The notes beneath the pieces are model-generated. The model searched no databases and was not told the origin of the DNA. It worked only from the letters and a program-made list of their open reading frames with translations. Both the position numbers and the translations under genes were made by a program. From contig NC_091020.1 of assembly GCF_041296385.1 (NCBI RefSeq), positions 28,972,001-29,036,000 of the forward strand: a stretch of DNA of 64,000 nucleotides. Direction: 5' to 3'. The stretch comes from Aphelocoma coerulescens (taxonomy: Eukaryota > Chordata > Aves > Passeriformes > Corvidae). The stretch's first letter is position 1, and every line of letters begins with the position of its first letter. This document shows positions 28,001-63,591 of this stretch, piece after piece.

Positions 28001-31000
28001 ACACATGGCGCTGTGTTAGTTCAAACTTGTAGCAAGAGAAGCAGAGCTGTGACCCTTTCTCCACTAATGGTGATGCTCCCACTGGCAGAGGACGGGGAGG
28101 GGCAGGCTCCCTGCTGACTCCCTGTCTTTCTCTCCCCTGTCCTGTTTAGACCCTTGTGACTCCCAGCCGTGCCAGAATGGTGGCACGTGTGTCCCAGAGG
28201 GACTGGACAGATACCACTGCCTGTGCATGCTGGGGTATGCAGCAGATGTCCACTGTGGTAGGTGTGAACATGTGCTCTGTCTCCTTCCCTCTCGGCCGAG
28301 TCCTGCCTTCGTGGTGCCCTTTGTGCCACCATGGGGACACCTTGGGTTGGGCTTTTCTCCAGAAGGCAGGCCGAGTTCATTCTCATGCTGATCCCAACTG
28401 TGTCAGGCCCAGTGACTGGGTCCTGCTGTTCAGCCACCATATGGGTACGGAGAGAACCAATATTGACAGTCTCACCCTGGCATGGTTGTCTTTGTGTCTA
28501 AATGCAGCTGCCATGTGATCAGAAGAACAGAGACACTGGGAGGGACATGGATGTGTCTGTTGGTCCCCTCCCTGCACACATGGGTCCAGCAGGAGCTCCT
28601 GGTTTTGGGGGTTCAGTGTAAAAAAAGCCAAAAACTCCTGATCATAAGAAAACACCTTGTACTTACTTTCCCCAGGAGCCCCAAGGCTCCCACTTCGAAG
28701 CATCTCAGGGTGTTATAGGTGAGGGTCTGGTGCTTGGACTCTCTCTCCAATATGTGATTGTGTCATTCAGAGTGTTTTGCCCACAGCACTAAGAGGGTGG
28801 AGTTGCCATTTCTGATTTGAAGTTTGCCTTCCAAAAGTTCATGAATTCCCATAGATACTTCCTGTCTCCAAAGGCTTATATGGCATGCAACCGAAGCAAA
28901 GCCTTCTCCTGGCACATTTGTCCTCCAGCTCATGATGCGAGTGGCAAAATGTTTGGGTTACTGGACACAATGTCCCCTCTCCACAACGCTTCCAGCAGGC
29001 CCCTGCAGGGATTGCCCTGCAAATGACTAATCGCCTTCTCCCTTTCCAGCAGCAAAGCTGAGCCTTGAGTGTGGTGTGGATCTCCTTTTTCTCATGGACA
29101 GCTCAGCAGGGGTCACACTGGAAGGGTTCCTGCGCTTCAAGGCCTTCCTCAAGAGATTCCTCCAAGCCGTGGTGGGCCAGGACTCGCCAATGAGCGTGGG
29201 GGTGGCCCTGTACGATGATGATGTCAAGATACCCATCGAACTGGGACAACACAAGGATGCATTCAGTCTCATGAAGAGTATTGATGCCTTGAATTTCAGT
29301 GGAGGAAGAACCCTGACAGGCAGAGCTCTGCAATACATTGCACAGCACGGTTTTAGGAGTACCCCAGTCTTTGCAGATGTGCAGGATGATCTCCCACGTG
29401 TGCTTGTCCTGCTCACTGACTCCAAGTCCCAGGATTCGGTGGCAGAAGCCGCTAAGTACGCAAAGGACCAAAATCTGTTCTTGATCGGCGTAGGCAACAG
29501 CTTCATGAGAGCAGAGCTGACCACAGTGACTGGCAATCCACAGCAGACCATTGTCTACTCAGACCCCCAGGACCTGTTCAACAGGATCCCAGAGCTGCAG
29601 AGAAAAATCTGCAGTGTGGGCAGTCCTGAAGGTAAAAGCGTGGTAGGGGCATTGTGGAACAAGTCTGTAAAACCATGCATAGGTGTCCTGAATTTCATCA
29701 GGGAGGAGGGAAGGACAGAAGGAAGAATGTCCTTGTTTTGGTTTTAGTCACAGATCCAGGGACTAACCTTCCATGAGTGATTTTTGTGATGATCTCTGCC
29801 TATGACTGTGAAAGGGATACAGATCACCCTTCACAGTTGGTGATCACCAGTGTTGAATTTTGCCCACTATTTCCTCCCACTGCTGTTTTTCAGTCAGAAA
29901 GGAGTAGATGCATGTTCTGAGAGATACCATATTTGTGCTCCTTTCCACAGGCTGCCAGGCCCAGTCTCTTGACTTGGCATTTGCTGTGGATGCCTCGTCT
30001 GGAGTTGGCCTGGAGAACTTTCTGCATCTGAGGCGCTTTGTCAGGAGCAGCTGTTTGCACTTCGTCATCGACCGAGATGTCACCCAAATTGCTCTGGTGA
30101 TCTATGGCAGCAAAGCTCACACTGTGTTTGCTTTGGACACCCACACAAGCAACTCTGCTGTTGTCCAGGCCATTGACCAGGTGCCTTTCCTTGGGGATTC
30201 AGCCTCTGCTGGCAGTGCCTTGCTCCATGTTTACAGTGATGTAATGACCGTGCAGAAGGGAGCAAGACCTGGTGTCAACAAGGTGGTGGTGCTGCTCACC
30301 AATGGAGGTGGCATGCAGGATGCAGCTGCCCCAGCTCAGCAGCTGAGGCACAACGGCATCTTGGTGTTCGTGGTTGTTGTTGGGGATGCAGAGAGGGACA
30401 CGCTGCTGAGAGTTGCTGGGTCTCCCAGCTATCTGGTCCACATCTCCTCCTATGAAGACCTTCAGTATTACCAAGGGCTTATCATCGAAAGGATCTGTGA
30501 AGGTAGGAGAGCCTCCAGTCCACTCTCGCTGTCAGTGCCACCACCAGCTGCTGTTGTAGGTTTTCTGATGTTGTACTGACTGAACTCGATATTATCTTTT
30601 ACCTTTTACAGATGGGGAAACTATGACACAGAGATCTGATGACTGTCCAAAGCAATCCTAGAGGAATAGTAACCAACTTCCCTAAGATTCAGTCCAGTGG
30701 GTGAGAGTGGGCATAGTGTGACTGGCTCTTTCCAGTCCTGCTAGATCTAGGTTCTGCTTTCTCTGAAAGAAAAAGAAGTTTGCTCTTTTTCTGGTGTTAC
30801 TTCATATCTGTAGAATTTGCTGTGTGTTACTGTACCCCTGCAGTGTTGCTGTGGGGGGGCTTAATGGGTCCCTTTTTTGTGCTGGTCCCTGAGTGAGGTC
30901 TCTGCTCTCTTGTTCAACAGGTTTGTGACCAGGTGTTTGTAAAGTGGTGAGTCTACAACCTCATCACTCCTGTTCCTCCTTAATATCCCACTACTGCAAT

Positions 31001-34000
31001 TATCATGTAGGCTTTTGAGATTTTATTTGTGTTGCACCGTATTTAATCTTAAAATCAGAATCTGTCAGTTTTGAAGCCTTCAGACTGTTAAACTAGGCCT
31101 TCAGACAAATTGTGATTAATCTTGTTTGTAGGACCAAATCCTTATCTTCAAAGTGGAAGGAAAAATTTCAAATATTCCTATAAAACTTGCATTTGTGAGA
31201 GGCTAAAAATAAAGAAAAAGGTGCTCTTTCTTTGAAACTTTGAGTCCTGAATGTGAGTGCCTGTATTTAATGGAAATCAGCTTTTCAAAAAGGACAGCAG
31301 CCCTAGTTTGCAGACAGTGGTGGTGAAAGTGCTCCTAGTTAAAATACAATGCCTTGTTTTCTCATTCAAAATAGCCTAAGTTTAACATCTAGCTATTTGC
31401 TTTTATTATGTTTTAACATGTTTGTAAAATCAAAAGAAGAAGCATGTTTGAGCTTCAGCACAGAAGTCCTTTTCATCTCCGGGCATGCCCGTGTCTCCTT
31501 TGGGCTTAGAAAGAGCTACAGCATCATCTCTTTGGGGTGAGGAGCCCCTCTCCTGGCAGGCTCTGCAGATGGTTTCTACCTGGAGCTTTTCAGCGTGTTT
31601 CTGTTGCAGTGGTACTTTCAGCTGTGTTATTACAAAAACAATGTACTGTACCTTGAAATTAGCTAAAACGCCAGGGGTGAAGGGGAAGAGACAGCAAGGT
31701 TCAAGGAGTCAGGGTAATAACATACCATTTCCTGAGACTGAATTGCTGCTTTTGTTTCATGTGCAGGTAATCACAGTTTGTACTAGATAGGCTGGGACCA
31801 AGGGCGATGTAAAGATAAGCCCTTCACTCAGTCTTCTACTCCCAAGTCCGAGGCTTAATAACAGAATCATTGTCTGTGAAAGGACTTCAAAAAATATATG
31901 ACTCATGATTAAAGTATTTGAGAAACAGGCCCTGCCTCTGGGTACCTGGAATATGGTATTAATTCTGAGGCCCAGCTGAAAAGAGTACAGAAAAAAAGGA
32001 CCCAGGGTTTAGGAGACAAGATCCCAAGTGTTAAATAGATATGAATCTGATTAATAGAAATACAAGTTATTGGGATCATCAAAGTGCAAGAACTTTGTTT
32101 AAGGTATGCTAACAGCAGGCTTCAGTTCAGAGAAATGATTCCCCAAAGCAGGGACTGTGAGGTTATGCTGTGGAGCAGCCCTGGAGGGATGTGGTGGACA
32201 CATGACCTGTAGAGCAGAGCACCATGGAACAGCTCCCTGGGGAACAGCAGCACCTGGGAGATGAGCGGTGTGTCCAAGAGATCCACCTTTCATTGCCAGT
32301 GGCTCTTCCAGCCCAATGAAAGTGGAAGTGTCCACCCTGGGGGATACACTCTCAGACAGGACCCCATCTCAGAAGTCCCATGATGACAAAAATGTTTCTG
32401 ACCCCAGCTGGGTTCCCTATAAAATCCACCGGAGCTAAAGATTGAGATGTCTCAAATCTAGGACTGTCCAAGAAAAAATTCAATTATAATTTTGCCAGTG
32501 TTAGGTGTAGGTTGAGACTTGATGTGCACATATCTGTACAGTGAGAATGAGCACAGTGTGTGTTAAGCTGTAGAAAGCTGCCTGACAGGTAGGGGATGGT
32601 ATTTGTATTCTTTCTTCTTCTCCTTTTCCTATTCTTTCTGTGTTTTTATCTGCCCTGGAGCAAAGACTAAGGCAAGCAGCTCTGCACCATGTAGCTGTTG
32701 AGCAGAGGAATTTCACACCCTCACCAACACTGCGGTGGTGCTGCCAGCAGACTGGAAGCAAATCCCTCTGGGATGCTGCTACTTAACCTAATGTATTGGC
32801 AGCAAGGCAGCATGGAACACTGCCAGCCCTGCTGACAGCTGGGCTCTGTTGTGTTGAGAGGGTTGGGAAAGCTGTCACATACTTCATAACAACAGGGCTA
32901 ATAGCTTGGGCTGTGCTTGTAGGCTGCTCTCAAACCTCCTAGAAAAGAAGCCCAGAAATTTTCCCTGTGTTGTTTTCCATTCATGCCATCCTCGCTTCCC
33001 AGCTGGCAACTTCTCCTTATTCCTCTCTAGTGGAAACTTTTGTCCTCTCTGGGGCAAAGTGAGGTTTGAACTTCAGTGGCATTTGGGATTGTGAACTTGT
33101 TAGAGCAGGGCATGTGTCTTGCTCTGTGTTGTCCATGTCTGGATGTGGGGAGTTTGGGGGTGCTCACAGCTCTGAAGATGCTCCATTTTGCTTTTCTGTG
33201 GTATGCAGCCTATCATGATGTCACTCTTTTAGACTTCACTAGGAATATTCTCCTCCAGATTAGGACACCTAGCAAAGCCATTCTGCTCTCTAGCTTAAAG
33301 TGTCAAGACAGGGTTGTGGCATGCACCCTCTGCCATGTTAATGTGTTTTTCCTGTCCCATTAGCCCTTGATACCATTTTTTGCAGCATTCCTGATGGATG
33401 TGGGTCCTAGGTAGTAACACTCTAGAGATGCCTGAGCCTGTTCCTCTGCTTGTGTCTGTTGCAGAAGCAAGAAGCCCCGTGAACCTGTGCAGGCCCAACC
33501 CGTGCATGAACCAGGGCGTGTGCATCCTTGGGCCGGGGAGCTACCGCTGCGAGTGCCACGGCTGGGAAGGACCCCACTGTGAGACCAGTAAGGATCAGCT
33601 GGCAGCAGCCCCTCCGAACTGATCCCACATCTCCACCTCTCCCTGAAGCACAGAAGTGGCTGTAACTCTTGGACAGCTGTTGGGTGGCCAGGTCTTGGTG
33701 CTGAGGTGGTCTCTATCTTACGGAAAGTGGAGAGGTTTGGGGTGCTGAGGGGAGCAAGGGCTTCTCTCAAGAAGCTATGCATTTTTATACATCCACTAAG
33801 TGAGTTGACTGTGAGGGGACCTCAAGAAGATCTAATAATTTTGGTAGCCTTCCACTCTGTTCTGTTCCTCTTTTCCCTCTGCCCTGCTACAAGAAAGAAT
33901 CTTTCCTAGGCTCCCCAGGTGAAAAGACTTGACTCCCTTTTAATGGGAGGGAGCTGTTTCTGTTGGAGCAGACCCCCTCCCTATTACTTTCAGTGCTGTT

Positions 34001-34455
34001 CATGGTGTAAAAGCCTCCCCATTGCCTTCCTTCTGTTCAGCAGGGGAGCAATGGCCAGGAGGTGGGGAGTCTCTGGCTCTCTAGAGGGGTGGGGAGTCTC
34101 TGGTCCTGTGCCCATAGCATGAAGTTCTCAATTTAAGTGGGTTTTCCCCTTGCCCAGTATTTTGCTTTTTACCTGAGCCCAGAAATTCTGACTTCCAGTG
34201 GCCTCTAATATCTGTCAGCTAAGGCTAGGGGAATGCTTGTTTGGTTGTTGTGGACTGAGTGTGACCTTATCCCTTGGTCCTAAAGCCCCTATCCCACATC
34301 TGTGCTTGTCTTCTGCAACAGGAGTTCTCCGGGGTGACACTCCGAGATCTCCAGCCCTTCCTCTGCATTCCCATGTGAAGTGGAGTCCAAGGGGTTTGCA
34401 GCACTTCTCCAGAGCCCTCCAGCACAGCAAAAGGCAAATGGATCAGAGGTACTGA
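24873..34455 (+). CDS. VWA2: VWA2 (AMACO), exons from mid-VWA1 to stop; 5' end not in window
   Basis: Nine exons joined by GT-AG introns with compatible phases give about 670 residues of VWA2, a secreted extracellular-matrix and basement-membrane protein. Order: second half of VWA1, Cys-rich segment, EGF-like 1 (six Cys), VWA2, VWA3, EGF-like 2 (six Cys), C-terminal tail. Domain order and exon content match the human protein throughout, e.g. GLENFLHLRRFVRS in VWA3 and GSYRCECHGWEGPHCE in EGF2. The first exon here starts in phase 2, so an upstream exon is required. The signal peptide and the VWA1 half with the metal-binding DxSxS are absent from the 905 bp between this exon and the tandem array. 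The tail after EGF2 is much longer than in human. It is convergent with AFAP1L2, as in human. Confidence 0.93.
25880..26010 (+). CDS. VWA2: VWA2 exon: end of VWA1
   Basis: Acceptor GCTTGGCAG, donor CCAG|GTGAGC. Encodes WEELHVLASEPPERHLLFAG and on to the last helix of VWA1, matching the human WEELHALASEP stretch. Confidence 0.93.
26666..26798 (+). CDS. VWA2: VWA2 exon: Cys-rich segment, part 1
   Basis: Acceptor TTTGCTACAG, donor ATCAG|GTAAGC. Encodes CKVESHPCERRTLETVKELA through VCWKGSK and LCPFI, with conserved Cys spacing. Confidence 0.92.
27253..27308 (+). CDS. VWA2: VWA2 exon: Cys-rich segment, part 2
   Basis: A 56-bp exon between CTGTTTCAG and CCAG|GTGGGA. Encodes WKRVLIKHPSRCFRTVCPG, aligning with the human WKRVFLTHPATCYRTTCPG. 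Confidence 0.92.
28150..28257 (+). CDS. VWA2: VWA2 exon: EGF-like domain 1
   Basis: Acceptor CCTGTTTAG, donor TGTG|GTAGGT. One whole EGF-like module, beginning DPCDSQPCQNGGTCVPEGLD, with six Cys. Confidence 0.93.
29050..29631 (+). CDS. VWA2: VWA2 exon: second VWA domain
   Basis: Acceptor CCTTTCCAG, donor GAAG|GTAAAA. The whole second A domain lies in one 582-bp exon: VDLLFLMDSSAG at the MIDAS position, GGRTLTGRAL, VLLTDSKSQD, and VYSDPQDLFNRIPELQ at the end. The metal site reads DSSAG, also non-canonical in human. A second AG 3 bp downstream of the acceptor allows a one-residue variant. Confidence 0.95.
29951..30502 (+). CDS. VWA2: VWA2 exon: third VWA domain
   Basis: Acceptor CTTTCCACAG, donor GAAG|GTAGGA. 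The whole third A domain is in one exon: LDLAFAVDASSGVGLENF, DVTQIALVIYGS, TVQKGARPGVNKVVVLLT, and DLQYYQGLIIERIC at the end. The MIDAS motif is DASSG where human has DTSAS. Confidence 0.95.
30503..33464 (+). other. VWA2 intron between VWA3 and EGF2
   Basis: About 3 kb with no recognisable gene or repeat on either strand. It contains AT-rich single-copy sequence and an AATAAA at about 31208 that is intronic in the inferred gene model. Confidence 0.6.
33465..33587 (+). CDS. VWA2: VWA2 exon: EGF-like domain 2
   Basis: Acceptor TCTGTTGCAG, donor ACCA|GTAAGG. Encodes SPVNLCRPNPCMNQGVC and SYRCECHGWEGPHCE, six Cys, near-identical in layout to human. Confidence 0.95.
34322..34455 (+). CDS. VWA2: VWA2 terminal exon with extended tail
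   Basis: Acceptor TTCTGCAACAG. Joining in phase 1 gives TRVLRGD, matching the human NRFLRRP end. The frame then continues to a TGA at 34453, a tail of 44 residues including the shared Arg, rich in Ser, Arg and His. No clear AATAAA was seen close downstream. Confidence 0.8.
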
Positions 34456-37400
34456 CACAGATGTGCCGAGTGCTCCAGTTCTCTGTCCAGGAACACTTTC
34501 TGACACTCACAGGCATTGTCCAGCACAGGGACTGTGTTGAGGCTATTCCCAGTTCCTGTATTGCACAAACTGGGCTTCCCAGTGCTCTCTTTCTTTTATA
34601 ATTGAAGTAAATACTTGTGTTTAAGTATTTCTTTCTGGCATTTTGCATTTCCTCATCTGGGTCTTAAGGTCGTGTGATTGTTTTGGGGGTTTTTTAACAG
34701 ATTTTGAGAGATCTTTGAGTTAGCCAAAAAATATGTAGAAGTCTGAGTAATTCTGGAGCTCCTGCTGAAGGGGTATAACACAGAGAATGCACTTGCAGCC
34801 AGGTGCTGGAGTGAATGGCTTGTTACATGCAGGAAGACAGAGGAGGAGGAAGGAGAACTGATTACAAGCCTCTGTTCTGTTTCATATGTTGTCCATGCTG
34901 CTTTCTTCTCTGAATTTATTGGGCTGTGATGGTTCACATATTGCCAGAGACAGTTTGGCCACATCCTTTGGAGCATCAGCCTCACTGCATCACTAGATCA
35001 CTTTGCCCACAAACCTGTAAAATTTACGTAACTGCTCCCCCAGCGCCCATGGCTCCCAGTGTTGGATTGTTCTCTGCTGACTTTCCCATGGTGTCTGTCA
35101 CCTCAGGAGAGTGCAACCAGGTCTGCACAGAGCCAAGGCAGAGATATTAACTGTGACTGCCAGTGCTCGTGAGAATAGTGTCTATTGTTCCCAGAAGAAG
35201 AAAAATCCCTCTACCCAGATGTCCTGGCCCCGTGTTTGAATAGTAACATTGGATGGACAAAGAGAGACACAAATTGCTCAGCAGGTTTGTTGTCAAAAGA
35301 AGAATGGTCTGAAAGCACTCTCAGGGATGAAAGCTGGCACTGAGACAGGAGAAGCACTGTTGTGCCTTGTGGGAGAAACCAGGCTGGGAGAAAGAGGAAA
35401 TTCTCCTTTCTTGTCCCTGTCACTTTGGTAGATTGTCTGTGTCCTAAGGCACAGCAGAATAGAGGCTTAGTTGAAGGGCTGACATTTGGGATACAAAGGG
35501 AAACTAATCTATTAATGTTACTTCGGCATGGCTGTAGCTCAGCATTGCCTCTGCTATTAACCTGCCAGTCTTCTCTTCATGTGGGGAGAATGGGCTTGAT
35601 CAGACTCACACCAAAGACGTGGTTCATGGTATGGTGCAGAAGTGCCTGTGGAGCTGGCTGGATTCCAGCCAGACTGCTCTCAAAAGTCTCCCTGACCTCC
35701 TTGTGCATCCTCCTTGTGCATCCTCGTTTGTGTGAAGGGTCCGAGGGACCCCCCGCCCAATCTCACCCCACTGCCCTGGTGGGTCTGCTGCTCCCTGGGG
35801 TTTTCTGTTCCATCATTTGCCTAACAGCATCATTAGCTCACAGGGATCAGTCTGTCCTCTCAAACAGCAGTGTATTTACATGGCCTGGCATGCAGCTCTG
35901 GAGCTGGGACATGCTTTCCTGGCCTTCTACAAGTGCTTGAAGCCTTTTCCTTGTGCTGTTTGCAGGATAGTTTGTACAGTACTGCTGCTGAGCACTTTGC
36001 CTTGCAGCAAATGCCATGTGGTGTAATCTTTGTGAGCTCTTTGTTTTAATGCACAGGTATTAAGTAAGTGTTTAGCATGTGTGGGTTGTATGGGGGATGA
36101 AGCAGGCTTGCCTGGGTCCTGAGCTGGGGAAACCCTGCATTTTTACCATCCTGCTGGTTTTAAGCACCACAGGTACACAGATATCTCTCTGGGGTTCGGG
36201 AAACACAGACTGCAAAATCTCATGCTGGAGACAACATTTTAACACTGGACAGGACGAATCTATCTCTGTGCATCAGTTTGTCAAGTAGAAATGATGTGAG
36301 AGATTGGAAACTCATGGAGCAGCTCAGGAAAGCTGGTTTCTAAACCCAGTTTTTGGGCTCTGAGTATGCCTAGCTGAGGGCTCAGTGCCCAGAGTGCCCC
36401 AGGGATCCCCACATGTCAGGGATCTGCATGTGCTGTGACTGTGACCTTCCCCCTGACACTCCTCCTGAAAGTAGGTGGTTCCTGAAGCCTTGGGTAGATG
36501 CTCAGGCATTCTCTGGCAGCAGCAGCACCCACCAGCTCTCCTTTTGTATGGGACAAAGCACTCTGCAAGGTAATAAGATCGTGGGGCATTGGGAGGGGAT
36601 GGGAAAAGCCAGGCTGATAATTAGGATATATGGTCTTGGAGAGACCTGCTGATCCCAGAGGCAAGGAGGACACTACTGAGCAGTTTTTGGAGCTGTTTTC
36701 TTTTTAAAAATTTGTGTTGAAGATCCTGGCTAATTTCTAGGCCCTTTCTCTTGTAAATTTTAATTAAAAAAGAGTGAGTAGGTAAGTGGCTGGGGTCTCT
36801 GACATGATCCCTTATTAAATTCACTCTCAAAGACTTGCTTTGATTCAATCAGAAATATTTAATGAGACTTCACCTGATTTGAGCTCATTCCCTAAGGCTG
36901 GGTCAGTATTTGAGGCTGGCATGGGCACTGAGGGGTCCCCTGCAAAGGCAGCACTAATCCCATCTGGCATCAGAGGAGCTCAGAGGCTGCTGCCCTTGCC
37001 AGGTTGTCACTAGATGTCTGGGCTGTTGTAATGGAGCTGTGAATTACTCTCGCTCTGGAGGATTGCTGGGTGAGCCTTGGATGGTGTTGGGCCACATGCT
37101 GATCTCAAGAGAGCTCAAGGAGAGTTTCTCCTTTAGAAAAATGGGATTTAAGTAAGTGCCATGATTTTCACTCCCTTTAGTCTTACTTTCCCTCAGCAAG
37201 CAAAACCGTGCCTGTTTGTGGTAAGTAATGTTGTATGGTGCCTGTACTGTAAAGGCTGCAGAGGGAAGCTGGGGTTTGACCCCACTGTGCCATTCTCCCT
37301 GCATACCAAAAGCCAAGGCCAACCTGCAAGAGGTCTGCTGATGCTCCCTGTAAAGCCAGCTGACTTCTTCAGCTTCAAAAACCCCTGCAATCTTACTCTG

Positions 37401-40400
37401 CAGTAAAAGTAAATTAATTTGATTCATACCTGAGACATCTTACATAAACATTCAGGCCAAATTCTCCACTGATAGCAGGTAATTTTTTTTCCTTTAAAAT
37501 CTATCACTTCTGTCTTAGTGGAAAATCATGCGCTAGTCAGGAACCCCCAGGAGCTGTTGTGGGGTTGTTCTGTCTATCCAAAGCAAGAACTGTGGAGGTA
37601 CTTAAGGGAGAAACTTGCTAAGGAAAATGGTTTGTAGCAGGAAATCTCCCTCCAGAAGAATATGGAATTCTGCTTGGGACGCTTCAGGCCCCCCGGTGGC
37701 CTGGCTGCAGTGTGCACAGGTGAGAATCGCACTGGAATGACTAACAAAGCAGTAACTTCATCAGCTGGAGCTCATACAGAGGTGTTCTAAAGCAGCTATA
37801 GGTGATGGGGCAGCAATTCTGGGGAAGGACAAAAGCAACTGCTGCTGCTGTCCATTCAGTGCACAAAAGCAATCCCCCAGATAGAGTTATTTGGGGATTC
37901 CTGGGCTCAGAGACTGACATGACACTAAGGAGCTCATTGGCAGGCTTGTGTCAAGGGGTGGGATAGGAGAGGCCAGGGAGTGGGACCTTCCCCAGGACTT
38001 CGTGCTGTAACTACAGTGCCTCCCCAAGCTTTCTGTGGGAGTGGAGCCACCAGGAGATATTTCACAGATGCGTCTGTTTTGGTGTCTGTTCTGTAAAGGC
38101 CTCAAACTGTTTTCTTTCATAACTTTTTCCCTCCCTTTCCAGCTTCCCCTCAGAGACTACAGCAGGCATTAAGCCTGTACACAGTTGCTATCTAGTGGCC
38201 AGAGGAAGGTAGTGGAAGGTTTTTCACTGCTGTTCTGTGCAAGAGCACTGTGCTACAGAGATACAGCAGTTTATTACGTGTATTCATGTAAATTGTTGGG
38301 GTTACTGCTGTTTTACAGTGGGTTAGATCTCCAAAAATTGTTTTACTTGACAGTGCAGTCACTATTTAAGCTGTAGTTCTTTGCAGTTGTAGACTGCATA
38401 GCTAAGGATTTGTAGTAACTAATGGTGTTGGGTATTTGATGTACTTGAAATCTACTGGAAAGTAGAGCAGGGACAAGCCCCGTTACTGAGAAAAACACTG
38501 GTAACATAATATACTCAACATTTTATTATAAAACCCTCTAAAGCGCCATTTTATAGGTCACAGTTACAACAAAGGAAATGCCTTGAGTTAGGAAAACAAT
38601 GGGGACACAGGGACATTGTTTAACATTTCTTGTTTGGGGAAAGTGTGCTGTTCAGGACTTGCCTATGTTTACCATTCCCTCATGGAGACATCCCAGCAGG
38701 ACCACTGAAGCTGACTGGGCTGTGAAGGGGAAAGCAGAGCTGCTCTTGTCCATCGCTGTCTCAGTACCACTGTGAAATGTCTGGACAACTTCTGGAGGAT
38801 GACAGCGGGGTGTACGGTGAGGGCACAGCACTACATGGATATTTAGGGTATAGAGAGTGTCTCCTGCCAGCTCATCATGGGTCAAAAAATAAGCTTCATG
38901 GAGTCTGTGGCCTTCTGGAGAAGGAAGTCCCCATGGTCCTGAACCAGAAGAGTCAGCGGTTTATTTGCATGAATTTTTCCTATGTGTAAAACCTTGCACA
39001 GGGGCAACCTGACAGCTGAGGCTCCTGAGGCCTGGGATTAGCAGTTCCTCCATCTGCACCAGAGTGGAAACTAAAGAGTAAAAAAAATGGGAGCAAGGTT
39101 GCCTTTCTTGCTTGCAGGATACCCTGACCAAATGTTTTGTTGCACCCTGGCTCTGTGGTGAGGGCAAGCAAGCCCAGAACCCCTTGTCAGCACATTCATT
39201 CACCCCAGTGACACCACCAGCTCTGGACATCACAGCCCTGTTCATCCCACTGGCTGTTTGGCCTTTGAGTGAAGAAAGAACAGCCCTTTATGGTGGTCTC
39301 AGGCCTGCCAAAGATTCTCAAAGGTGAAGAAGGTACAACATCTTTCCTGTCTGCCTTTACCCTGGCTCTGGTGTAGCCACAGCACCCCAGGGACAACCCG
39401 TCCAGGGAACTGATTCCTCTTTAACTTTGTAGGGTTGGAAAACAGCTCCAGCCCCATACAGTCAACCCAGTTACTGAGCCTGGGTTCCGAGGCTGAAGGG
39501 CCATCAGAGGAGACAGGAAGAGGTGTCTCCAGGCCATCAGCCATGTCAGCAGGTGACAGGGAGGAGAGGAGTGCATAGATTTCTGCCAACCCACTACCAC
39601 CCTTCAAATTTCACTGTCTCTATGTTTAGCAGTTCCAAATATCCAACATCTTTCATTAGAAAGCTTGGCTAGGGAAGAGAGGGGTGGGCTTTGTGGGCCA
39701 TACTGCCAGGGCCCAAAGACAGTATTAATGATTAGGAAATAAGAGTGACAGCACCAAGGTGGCCAGCAGCTCAGCAGAGCCCTGGCAGTGCAGCCTTACT
39801 GCAGGGAAGGCTGCTCAGCCCTCCAGTGTGGAGGGACTCAGGGGTACAGGGATGTCTTCAGCACATTCAACAGCTGCAGCTCTGTGAGGAACAGACACCA
39901 TCACAGCTGGGGCAGGAGCATGGGGACAGCTTTACCTCCCCTCTCTTGGGAAAGGGCAAGCCCTGAAGGATACACTGGGATCCAGCTTTCCCATAAAACA
40001 GCCGAGCAAGCCCTCAAACATGACTTATTTTCTTTTTGGTTTTTTTTTTTTTTTTTCTTTTCTTTTTTTTTTTTCTTTTTTTTCCCCAGAACTAACTTCT
40101 CAGGTGAAGTAAGATCTTCAAAAAAATTAACTGAATCTGCCTGGCAGATCTTCTTTGCCCAGAGCTCTTGGTGCTGGCCAGTCTGTAACACAGCTTACAG
40201 CATGAGAAGGTGAGCAGCTCAATATTCTAGCAAATCTGCAGCTGGTAGGAGATGCTGGAATGCATCAGGACACTGATAAAAAATGCCCTGGACAAGCTGC
40301 TGTGTGCTTCTCCTTCATGTTTGAAGCATTGCTCACATGTGGGGCTAGCCCTTGACTGAAGGCTGGATGAAGTGCAGCTGGGTGATGACTGGCAGCAAGA

Positions 40401-40859
40401 CAGGTGAGACTTTAATTGACTCAAATTTATCAGGACAGGTTGAAACCCACCAGGCTGAGGAATAGTAGAGGCCCCTTCTGAATCCACTACAGTCACTAAT
40501 ACAGAAACCTTAATAACTCATTGATAAACCTTCAGAGTAGAAATACACAAAACACCGCTATGTACAGTAACATTCTTGTTTACATCAGCTGGGTTAGGAC
40601 TTTGATGGAAGGATTGCCACTGGTTGTTATTGTTTTAGCTACGTGATTGGGATTTGTCTGGAAAGAGCAAGTTCATTTGGGATAACTTGGTAGCAGCAGC
40701 TGCTGACTCCAGTGCTGCGTCTGAGCCCCTGGCGCGACGTGGAGGAGGCACTTGGTGTGTGGTGGTGTGGAACACCCAACCTCCACCAACAGATGGTTGA
40801 ATCCCCTGGGCCATGTGTGGGCAATTCGAGTCTTTAGTCCATCTCTGAACAATGTGCTT
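34456..40859. other. Interval between convergent VWA2 and AFAP1L2
   Basis: No coding gene is supported here. It must hold both 3' untranslated regions. For AFAP1L2, minus-strand candidates are ATTAAA at about 40411-40416, AATAAA at about 38959-38964 and AATAAA at about 38521-38526. Short open frames here have no recognisable domains and ordinary composition. Confidence 0.5.
40037..40084. repeat. T-rich (minus-strand A-rich) tract
   Basis: Oligo(T) runs broken by single C residues. Low complexity in the probable 3' untranslated region or flank of AFAP1L2; internal priming at this tract could mimic a poly(A) site in cDNA data. Confidence 0.85.

Positions 40860-63591
<22,732 letters not shown>

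Noticed and set aside
35362..35940. 192-codon plus-strand frame between VWA2 and AFAP1L2
   Set aside because: No known domain; overlaps a small local duplication and reads as untranslated or intergenic sequence.
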